Shown: piece after piece, positions 24,616-33,719 of the stretch
How positions within the stretch are numbered: the stretch's first letter is position 1
How the letters are laid out: each line of letters begins with the position of its first letter
NCBI GenBank assembly: GCA_021234155.1
Contig: JAJEKV010000083.1
Location: 4,629,250 to 4,693,249 of the forward strand
Length of the DNA: 64,000 nt
Origin: Isoetes taiwanensis
Lineage: Eukaryota > Streptophyta > Lycopodiopsida > Isoetales > Isoetaceae
Reading direction: 5' to 3'
Made by a program: the position numbers and the translations under genes
Notes under the pieces: model-generated
Database searches by the model: none
Told to the model about the DNA's origin: nothing
Seen by the model: only the letters and a program-made list of their open reading frames with translations

Positions 24616-25125
24616 GGGTACATTCGCACCAGCGGTTAAGTTAAGTTAAGTTAAAATATGGTTTTTAACTAAATTTACATTCGCGCCACTAGTTAAGTTA
24701 GCATATAGTTAAGAAATATAGTTAAGAATTTAGTTAACTTTTTTAACCAAAAACACTAACTAAACTTGACTTCGCACCTTGTTCAGTTAAGTTAGCAAAA
24801 TTAACTAAAAGTTAACTAAATTAAAAATTAGCACTAAAAGTTAGATGACCTCATAGAGGTCACTTTAAGTTTAGTTAAATGTGCTTATTATTTTTTATGC
24901 CTTTGGCTAACTTAACTAGACATGTTTGAAAGCATTTTGTTAGCTAGTTAAGTTATTTTTTAACCAAATTTTTTAACTAAACGAGTGCGAAATGGTTTTC
25001 TGTTAAGTTAGCCTAATTAAATTTTTTAACTAGCCTTGGTGTGAAGGCAATTACCCGGTTAGTGTTAACTTAACTTAATGGTAAATGTTAACTTAACAAA
25101 CTTAACCATGGGTGCGAATAGACCC
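24616..25125. mobile_element. Tourist-like (PIF/Harbinger) MITE, 510 bp, TTA target duplication
   Basis: The ends begin GGGTACATTCGCACC on the left and, as reverse complement, GGGTCTATTCGCACC on the right, followed on both sides by GGTTAAG. TTA flanks both ends (24613-24615 and 25126-25128). A TTA/TAA duplication with G-rich ends is the hallmark of Tourist elements. Inside, a TTCGCACC...GTTAAGTTA motif recurs twice more per half in mirror orientation, and the centre has a short palindrome ('gacctc'/'gaggtc'). There is no ORF, so it depends on a transposase elsewhere. Confidence 0.9.
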
Positions 25126-25602
25126 TTAGTCTATCAACAAAAGTCAGCTTAGAATCCTATGTAACAACATAAGACATGGGCCACTTTAGAGGATAGCATG
25201 TCTCTCTACTTTATTAATAGAGTATCATAATGTCTTATCATAAAAGAATTTATCTCTGCCCATGCAGTCTAGCGTAAATCCCTGTTTACAACCAAATATT
25301 ACTATTAATACAAGAAATACTCTCCATTCAACTCATAAACCCAAACCTGATTAGCTTGAATGGGATTTACACCTCTGTATCTTAACAATCAGCATATTCT
25401 CTTTGGTTTACTCCCTCCATGTTGCCCAACAATCCCTCAAATCAAAAGAAAAAAATCAAGAAAATAATGCGAAGCCCTCATTTGAAAGTATCAACAGTAA
25501 CATGGCATCCAGAAACCCTAGGGACATATAACATATGACTCAAGCAAAAAGGAAAATTTTTTAAAATAAGCAACCCTAAAAAAATTTACGTTCTAAACCA
25601 TT

Positions 25603-25616
25603 GCAAAAATGGGGTT
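25603..25616. repeat. Target-site duplication of L1-A, left copy
   Basis: GCAAAAATGGGGTT, identical to 32267-32280, just outside the poly(A)/poly(T) end of L1-A. Confidence 0.9.
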
Positions 25617-25618
25617 CC

Positions 25619-25639
25619 TTTTTTTTTTTTTTTTTTTTT
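25619..25639 (-). other. Poly(A) tail of L1-A
   Basis: Twenty-one consecutive T on the plus strand, preceded on the element strand by TTCAAT; the tail marks the 3' end and hence the orientation. Confidence 0.9.
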
Positions 25640-25853
25640 ATTGAAGGCTATATTTATATTAATAAGTTATACATAGAGGTACATATGTATATATGAGTAC
25701 AAAAAATCAACTTTTTTATCCTGGGAAGTGATTAACCCATTGATCAAGCTTTTAGATTCTGGAAAAGATCTAAGGCTAAAATACTGCATTCAGTGTCATA
25801 TGAGACTTAAAACTGAGAATATCTAGAATAAAGTTTTGTCAAAAAGTCTGGTT

Positions 25854-26190
25854 TCAGTTTCCTGGATTAGCAGATCCTGATGCTTCTCCAACTTTCCTTT
25901 TGTCCTTTCGACCCATTCCTTTAGTAGCAGAGATGAATGAACAGAACGGGCATCTGCATAGTTGACATTTAGATGGATTGAAACGACCTGATTGGTCTAT
26001 TGCTTCACAAATAAGTGCTCTTCTGGCATCCAGGCTTTGGAAGCACGAACAGTCACAATGACAGTGGTCACCATGGTAATCTGTTGGGATGGCTCCAAAT
26101 TGGTCCAGCCACATGGCATTTACTCTGAGATTGATCCGACTCCAGTTTAGCTTCTTCTGTGCAATAAGAATGTTACCTATGAATCAAAGA
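25854..26190 (-). CDS. Cys-rich C-terminal reading frame of L1-A
   Basis: This minus-strand frame (in-frame ATG at 26114, open upstream to about 26170) reads QKKLNWSRINLRVNAMWLDQF, which resembles the extreme end of plant L1 ORF2. It then continues into a Cys/His cluster (HCHCDCSC) and a second one about 40 residues on (CQLCRCPFC), ending basic. It is separated from the main ORF2 by a frameshift near 26290 and stops around 26200. Immediately upstream lies a pyrimidine-rich tract ending in CATAG that looks like a 3' splice site. It may be an ORF2 tail with a zinc-binding end, or non-element sequence carried along. Function is unknown. Confidence 0.4.
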
Positions 26191-26288
26191 AACAAAAAAA
26201 CAGTTAGTGAATTGAGAAAATCTCTCTTATCCAAGAGATATCATATTTCATTTGCTTGATCACTGCAATTGGCCAGATAATCTCTTGG

Positions 26289-29200
26289 TCAAAGATGATT
26301 GAGTTCCTTGCTTTCCATATCCTTCAGAGTAGAGAGAATCTGAACTAGAGGGGTAGAGGACAGGTGGGGAATTTGGAATTCCTCAGCAGCCAGCTCAAGA
26401 ACCCACTCAGCCCATAAACAATTCTTGAACAAGTGACTTTCATCTTTAGCTTCCTGTAAACATCTCTCACATAGGTTAGAGGCAGCCATGTTCAATCTAA
26501 ATCTTTTAGCATTGGTAGCTAAAGCCTTATGCCAAAGTTGCCACATAAAGGCCTTAATTTTGGGGTTAATAGGAGAGTTCCACATGAATTTTAGATTTGC
26601 CATACATCTCTCCTCAGTGATATCCCATTTGGTATGAATAGAGATGGTGTAGCTCCTTGTCAAAAATCTGTATGCATTTTTGACCCTGTAACCTGAGTTA
26701 CCATGAACATGCCATTGGGTTTCTTGGTTGTGCCATTCTCCTTCATCAAGGCAACTTCTTATGGCCTGGTAGAGTCTCTCATGATCTTCACCCATATCTG
26801 CAAGAACTGAATTTTGAAATTTTATAAATCCCACATCATTAAACAGATGATAAATGTGAGTGATGCCTCTTTCTGACCATTTTTTGCACTGAATAGGGAA
26901 GTGCATAGCCAAGCGTATGTCAGGGTTATTTAAAATAAGAGAGGGGTTCCAAAAGATTGTTTGGTCTTTAGAAAGGCCCTCCTTCCAAGAATACATCCTG
27001 CATACTGCCTTCCAGGCTCTAATCCATTTTTTAATGATTCCAGGAGTATTATTGGGCACCTTAAACTCAAAGAATAAACTGTCAGGGAGATGCATGTTCA
27101 CATTTCTCCACCCAAAGGGTTTACACTTGGCAAGGTAATGATTAATTAGCTCAGACACAGGATGGTTAATCTCATTGTGGCCAGCTCTATAAATGTATTT
27201 GGCTGCCAGGGCCAGCCCTTGTTTCTCAATATCCAGAACTCCAAGACCACCATGCTTCCTTTTCTTCATACACTCTTTCATGGAAACTGGAACCCAGGTT
27301 CTATTACTGCCCCCACTAGCAATAAATCTACCCAAAATGCCTTGGAGCTTAGATGTGACCCTTTTAGGAGCTAAAAGGATAGAAGACTGGTAGACATGAG
27401 AAGAAGAGATGACCGAGTTGGCTAAGATAGCTCTTCCATTTTTGGACAGATATTTACTGTTTAAAAGATCAGCCTTTCTATGGAACTTCTCAATAATGTC
27501 CCCCCAAAGATCACTAGCATTAGTCCTTAGGGCAAAAGGAATACCCAAGATTTTGGACTTAGTAATTGGAGAGAGATACTCACAGCCAAGGGTTTGAGCA
27601 GTCTGCTGCCCCTTTACCTGATTTCTTGCTATGAGCTTGGACTTGAGAGGGTTGATCTTACATCCCGAGCAGTTGCCGAAGTCTTGGAGAACAGTTTGAG
27701 TGTTTGTGATGGAGTTCTCTTTCATAGTGATAAAAAGAAAGGTGTCATCTGCAAAGTGAGCATTAAGGAAAAAGCATGCATCTTGATTACCAGGGAGTTT
27801 AAGTCCCACAATTCTCTTCTCCTGGTCAGCTTTTTTGAAAGCATAATTCAAGGCTTCCATAATTATAAGAAAAAGAAAAGGGGCAAGAGGACAACCTTGT
27901 TTTACACCTCTCTTTATCTCAAAGAAAGGGCTGCATTCCCTATTGATCAGAACCGAGGATCTTGAATTATAAAGGATGGCTTGAAAAATACTTATCACTT
28001 CTTGGGAGAACCCCATCTTTTGACAACATTTGAAGAGGAAGTTCCAGCTGACCATGTCAAAAGCCTTGGTGATATCCAGCTTGAGCAAGGCAATGTCCTG
28101 TTTAGTTTCTTTAGCCCAATGCATGCCAATGATAGCAGTGGCCACATTATCTAAAATGGACCTATCCTTTAGGTAAGCACTTTGAGTGTTGGAGATAGTA
28201 AGATCCAGAATAGGTTTCAGTCTAGATGCTATGGTAGCAGAGATGATTTTATAAATAACATTGGTGAGGGATATAGGTCTGAAATCAGAGAAAGTTTCAG
28301 GCTCGTCAATTTTGGGAATCAAGGAAATAAAGCTGGTATTGATTCTGCAGTCCAGATTCCTAAGAAGTAAGAACTCATTGCACACATTAGTAATATCATT
28401 TCCAATAATATTCCAAGTTTTTTTAAGAAATTCCACTGGGAGGCCATCAGGACCCGGAGTCTTACCATTTTCCATACCTGATACGTTTGCCCATAATTCT
28501 TCAATGGTAAAAGGAGCATTCACGCTTTCATTCTGCTCATCTTGGATAGATCTTTGAATCTGAATGAAGTTGTCAATATCCTCATTTATGGCAGTAGGAG
28601 AGGATCCCATTATTCTCATAAAGTGATCTGTAGCAGCCTGTTTCAGATCTTTGTCCTCAGAGATGGGATTGCCATTACACTATAGATCTGATTTCTCTTA
28701 GTTCTTCCTTTGGCCTTGATGAAAAAATACTTGGAGTTACTCCTCTCATCGTCCTTAAGTTCCCTGATTTTTGCTTTTAGCTGCCAACCTTTAGCAATTT
28801 TGAGTTCTTCTCTTTCAACTTGAATTTTTACATTCTCTTGCTGATCCAAGGGGGTTTGCTGGAGTTGAATTCTCAAATCCATAAGGTGCTGCTTTTCTTG
28901 ATTATAAATTTGCTTGCCCCAGACTTTGAGCCAGTTTTTTATATTTTTGGCAACTTTCACCCACCATTCCATCCATCCAAACTGATTTCTAGGTTTAGGA
29001 GTATTCCTATAAACCTGTTCAAACTCATGAATAAAAGTGGGCTGGTCAAGAAGAGAGACATTTAGCTTGAAGTATGATTTTATCTTTGCATTTGAAGTGT
29101 CCCCTCTTATTTCCAGCAACTGGGGAAAGTGATCAGAGATAGTATAGCCATTTAAATTTGAAACCCTGTCACATTGGTTCCAAAGATTCTCACTGACATA

Positions 29201-29875
29201 GAAACGGTCATGAATGCAGTGAATAGGGTCATCAATTCTCTGATTAAACCAGCTGAAAGTATTCGGTTGGGTTCTAACCAGTTTAAGATCATGCATGGAG
29301 ATAAGGTGCCCCCAAGAGTTCTGCTCTTGATTGAGGAGAGGTCTAAAATTAGTACTCCTCATAAAATCATGAGTGACCATGTTAAAGTCACCAGCAAGAA
29401 TGCAGTTATCATAAGGGATGTTAGCTAAGCTATTTCTAATTATATTCCACGTAGGACTTCTCTCACCAGGTTGATTATGAGCATAAATGTTAACAAAAGC
29501 AAACCTTTTGGTTCCGAGATCTCCATGGAGAATTTGCCATCTCCCACAATTGCCATGCATCATCTGAATGTTGGATATATTTAAACTGTTTTTCCAAGCT
29601 ATAGAGATACCTGCAGAACTATTATTTGCCCTAATAGCCCAGAGTCTAAAACTAGGAGGAAGGGTGTTAGCAATAAGTCTCTCAAAATCATCATCATGAA
29701 GCTTATGTTCCTGGAAAAAAATCATATCAGCATTAATGGAGGAAATACAAACCTTGAGCCTATCTCGTTTGACATTCGAATTAATACCTTGGAGATTCCA
29801 AGATACACATCTAAGGTTAATATCCATAAAAATCAGTTTTTTTTTGGACCCTTGAACTTCTCCTTGAGATTTCAA
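26289..29875 (-). pseudogene. L1-A ORF2: endonuclease and reverse transcriptase, one internal frameshift
   Basis: The first part (29875-28643; likely true start at 29827) is an AP-type endonuclease: CVSWNLQGINS, FFQEHKL, LAGDFNMV and SDHFPQL are its catalytic-loop landmarks. The second (28619-26289) is the RT: GPDGLPVEF, LISLIPKIDEP, QSAYLKDRS, LKLDITKAFDMVSW (motif A), GVKQGCPLAPFLF (motif B), and FADDTFLF in place of YADD (motif C). It ends in a zf-RVT-like region (CERCLQEAKDESHLFKNC). The two frames join around 28675-28680, where a 1-2 base indel shifts the phase. A further shift lies near 26290. The protein would nick target DNA and copy its own RNA there. Apart from these lesions the domain set is complete. 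Confidence 0.93.
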
Positions 29876-31788
29876 AGGTTTGTTTTTTATTTCTCTTTTT
29901 TCTATTGGATGTGATCAGTTCCCAGGAGCCTTTTTCATCTTCTTTGTCTAAATCCCTTTCAATCACCTGCTCTAGGAAATGCTGTTCAGAATGGTCACTG
30001 TCATAAACATAGTGAATTTCTTCCAAGGCTTCTCCTGTTATAGCTAAAGCTTTATCTTCCTTAATCTCTTCAATCTCCTCAATGATCACATTATTAGCCC
30101 TATCTTCAATATTATCCATATTACTAGCACAGCAGATCATAAGAGGGATGATATTTCTGGGATTATCATTCTTTTGTTTGCTAGTTTCCCCATTTTTGCA
30201 TAGATCTTTCTCTCCATCTTTCTTCTTTGTTATTGGGCTTTTTCTCAACCCAAACCTTTTAGGTCAGGGGTACATTGGGGCCTTTCCTTTATCGTGGGTT
30301 TCTTCCTTATATTCCTTCATGACAGAATTTTGAGTACTTGATGACAACATCTAGAAAGATGTCTTCATCAATCCGTGCCAATGAATTTCTCCCAAATCAG
30401 TTCAATTTCTTTCACGCGTATAGAGGGGAAGTCGGTTTGAGGAATTGAGATATCTATAACTTCCCCGCATAGACCACCTATTGTCAGAAGATGATTATGA
30501 GTCCGTAAATTAGGGGCGATTTTGGGTGAGACCCCCAAGTGGTAGTGGCAACACCAGAAAAATTGCCTGGGATATATAGAGGATTCCAATCCATGATGTA
30601 TACCGAGCAGTTAGCTATGGAAGAAATTTTTCTAGTGAGCATGATCTTTCTGTGATTACTATCTCTGCATAAGATTTGGTATGTTTTAGAGTCCATTTTA
30701 AGGATAGAAAGAATAGGGATATTAATGGCTCTGTTAAACCAATGCTTAACCTCACTTATGTTAGGACATTTAGCAGGAAAATGAACCATAATCCCATTAG
30801 CAGAGTATTTAACTTTAGCCTCATTATCCTTAATAGCAAAAAGATCAACCTGAGACCCCTTAGTGTAAGTGTCCCTTTCCTGTTTTTTATTACTTTTTCC
30901 CCCCCAATCAGAATTTAAAAGAACATTTTTGAATGAAGGGGACGTACCATTTAGTTTGTCATACTTGCCCATAGTTGGGATCTTTGACTGAAGCTTGGAA
31001 TCTGAGATCTTGGTTGACTGTTTGTCCAAGTTAAGGCTGACTACCTTTTTGCAATTGGGACAAGGGCATTCTCCTGCATCTCGGGGGTTGAAGTAGCCAT
31101 TGCTGTCACTGATCATGCACTTTTTGGTTGGTTCAAGTTTGTGCATAACTGTATCATAATCTACTTTCACGTTCTTTAGTTCCTCTGCGGCTATCAAGGA
31201 CAGATCCTCTTTGAATTTTTCCTTGAATTCAATTATCTTGTGGTCATCTGCACTCTCCCATACTCGAACCAATCGGAAGGTAGCTTTGGATTTCCATTCC
31301 ATGAGTTCTAGGTCCTCTGCTAGGTCCTTTGTCGTCTGGAGAAGGTCGGTCATCGATTTCTTGAAAATTTGGTTCTTGAGGCTACAACAATCTTCCTTGG
31401 AGTGCCCAGATTTGACTCGGATCATCTGGTAGAGCAGTAGGTCAAGGTCTTAGAGCCTATTTATCATATTCCAGACCAGATCCCTGTCATTGGCTTTCCC
31501 CTCGGCGTATTGTCTCTCCAGTCTGGTAATTTCTTGTTGGCAGGCAAGAATCTGACCCTCTTTCTTGATACCCATACATTCAATGGCTGCATTTTGCTGA
31601 TCTCGGATGATGTCAAATGTTGCTGTGAGTTCCCTCATCTTTTTCCATGCCAGGTCGTTTTTCTCTTCCAGTTTCAAGATCAGCTTCCAATCCCTACTCT
31701 CCTGTATAAGAGATGTATTATCCTCCGGTTCATAGTCGGATCTATTACCAGAGGTTTTCCCTTTGTATGCTAGCTGCTTAGATCTCAT
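29817..31788 (-). pseudogene. L1-A ORF1 (gag-like, DUF4283-type), broken
   Basis: The N-terminal block (31788-31450, 112 aa) is charged and coiled-coil-like. A single in-frame TAA at 31450-31452 separates it from the next block (31425-30484), which is in the same frame. That block has a small Cys cluster (ECPCPNCKK) and a region like the plant L1 RNA-binding fold (SANGIMVHFPAKCP, VYIMDWNPLYIPGNF). Frameshifts near 30530 and 30370 move the frame into 30589-30368 and then 30248-29817, an acidic then basic tail. ORF1 protein normally coats the L1 RNA. Its final TAA overlaps the ORF2 ATG in an 11-base overlap at 29817-29827. Confidence 0.8.
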
Positions 31789-32266
31789 TTTGGAGGAGCA
31801 GGATGTTTATTTCTGGACCCAAAGACAATTCTCAAGCGTGATTCCGAAAATTTGACAAATGAAAGCTTAAGGACTGGGGCTCTCGCTTCAAGAACTAAGA
31901 TTCTATCTCAAGGGTTGTGAGTTCTAAGAACTGCTTTCAAGACACCCTCGGAGGAGTTGATGTTCGGATCAAATTTCTTCCCTCACCAGAAACTTAAAGG
32001 ATGCACAGGGATATCTCCACAGCGTTTTTCGCGAAAATTAAAAAAACCTAAAGAAAGCCTATCACTAGCTGCTGTAGAAATCCAAATTTTGATGATTAGC
32101 CTAGCTTGGGGTACAAAGTTTGATGCAGGGACTAGATTCTGGAGAATAGCAGAGGTAAGATCCTCTGCCTCATCCATCGAATCCGTCCCGTTTCCCGAGG
32201 CGCCAACAGGTTCGCCCAAGGTAGCGCCAGGTCACCATCCCCTACATTCACCTTTTCTACCTGATC

Positions 32267-32280
32267 GCAAAAATGGGGTT
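32267..32280. repeat. Target-site duplication of L1-A, right copy
   Basis: GCAAAAATGGGGTT, identical to 25603-25616, adjoining the 5' end of L1-A. Confidence 0.9.
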
Positions 32281-32485
32281 TCATTAAAGCTGAGATATAT
32301 AATTGTCATTGAAGATTTCAATGATAACATTATTTACTTTTGAATGATGAAGTCGTTGTGATCAAGTGGAAGACCTTATCACTCCCCATCAACGTAGCAT
32401 GAAGCCAAAACAGTTCTTTCCACATGATCTTATATGAGTGCATCACTATCACAATGCATTAGCAAAGAGGCAACACCTAGCATGG

Positions 32486-32517
32486 AGGGGAAGGGGTGGG
32501 GTGGGTGGGGCTGGGGG
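32486..32517 (+). other. G-run cluster with G-quadruplex potential
   Basis: Six runs of three to five G with 1-2 base loops occur in about 32 bases of otherwise AT-rich DNA. The motif satisfies the simple four-run quadruplex rule. No promoter or gene is recognised beside it. Confidence 0.6.
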
Positions 32518-32769
32518 TTTGAGTATACACTGATACATCCACCGGATTGTGCATAGGAGTCCACCTGATTGTGGGCAACAGGGTCGACGGGGATGTGCAA
32601 GTTGGGGACTTGTTTGGTGGCAATCCTTATAAGCAATCATTGTAGTGTCTTTAAAATGAGCATATAGCTATATGGTCTTAATAATTTTTACTCCCGGCCA
32701 TTGAATAGGGCTACTCAAATGGCCTAATATTTTTGCTCCTAGTTATCAGATGAAGGTCGCAAATCCATA

Positions 32770-33378
32770 GACATGTCAATCATTTATGGATATTAAAGAC
32801 ATGCGAGAAGAAGAACAATCTATGACATGTGGTTAATGTGCTTGTCCATAAGTTTAACCCTAGAATATCAAATCAGTGTCCAGTATACAAGCGTGGATCT
32901 GAGACCATTGAGCATTGCTTTTTCATGTGTGAACACCTTAGACAGGTATGGAACTGGTTGTTTTCCCTTTTTCAGGTTTCACTAACAAGTCAACAACTGC
33001 TTTTGGCAATTTACCCAAGTACCTAGACAGAGTTACAAGACCAGGCTTTTCATCTAGCAGCAGGATGGTTGCTTTGGACTATCTGGAAAAGACGAAGATT
33101 GGTAATCTTTAAAGGTCTGGATGTGGCAGATAATCGTGTTCTCCAAGAAGCTCAAGGTTACATTGTAAAGTCGTATCATTGTTCTTCACTTGCCCCTCAC
33201 AAGAGGCGATTGATTTTTTGAGGAGTTTTGGATGTGCACTCTTATGCTTAGGCAGGTTGCTTCACTCGGTGGGTCTCCGCTTATCCGCTGAGATTTTATT
33301 CCTGTCTCTGCATTTATACTTGTATTTGACTCTTTGATTGAATAAAGTCTGACGTCCTTCAACAAAAAAATACAAAAA
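32770..33378 (+). mobile_element. L1 3' fragment (zf-RVT region), plus strand
   Basis: At 32829-33026 a reading frame has ISNQCPVYKRGSETIEHCFFMCEHLRQVWNWLF, the CxxC...HxxxxC region at the end of plant L1 ORF2. It continues out of frame with LLWTIWKRRR-like text and ends with TTTGATTGAATAAAGT and an A-rich tail near 33364. It is a 5'-truncated, frameshifted insertion in the opposite direction to L1-A. Confidence 0.8.
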
Positions 33379-33387
33379 TGGACTACG

Positions 33388-33710
33388 TTAAATGGCCACA
33401 AAGGGCAACTTCATACCTGGTGATGCACAATCATCTTTCAACAAACTGAACAATAGCTTAGAAGCTAAGACCTTACCCTGTAAAGAAAGATCCAACATAC
33501 CAAGTCCTCCTTGTTGTTTAAATAACATACATTTCTTCCACGCCACCTTCACAGTGCCTCCTTGATCGGTACACCAGACAAAATCTCTTACAATCTTTTT
33601 TATCGTTGTAAACTTAGAAGCTGCATTGGAAAGTTCCCTTTTACATTTTTCCTTAATGTTCTTCTTTATGACCATATTGCCTTGGAATATGTTGGTCTAC
33701 ATAAGGCCTT
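33388..33710 (-). mobile_element. L1 fragment, post-RT segment, minus strand
   Basis: The frame 33675-33388 reads TTIKKIVRDFVWCTDQGG, VAWKKCMLFKQQGGLGMLDL, then NKVLASKLLF-like text, which is the segment between the RT core and zf-RVT in plant L1s. Neither a tail nor a 5' part is visible. It abuts the plus-strand L1 fragment almost directly, so the two are head to head remnants of separate insertions or of a rearrangement. Confidence 0.75.
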
Positions 33711-33719
33711 TGAAAATGG

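Larger units (their letters stand above)
25617..32266 (-). mobile_element. Nearly full-length L1 retrotransposon (L1-A), 6.65 kb
   Basis: The insertion is bounded by a perfect 14-bp direct repeat, with a 21-base T run at 25619-25639 that is the poly(A) tail on the minus strand. From 5' to 3' (high to low coordinates) it holds a 5' UTR of about 480 bases, ORF1, an overlapping ORF2 (endonuclease, RT, zinc-finger region) and a 3' region with a Cys-rich reading frame. An intact duplication, long tail and few lesions point to a fairly recent insertion, now disabled by a handful of frameshifts and one nonsense codon. Confidence 0.95.

Noticed and set aside
32770-33710. Twin-priming L1 inversion
   Set aside because: The inverted piece lies beyond the A-tail and not on the 5' side of the tailed piece, which is the wrong arrangement.
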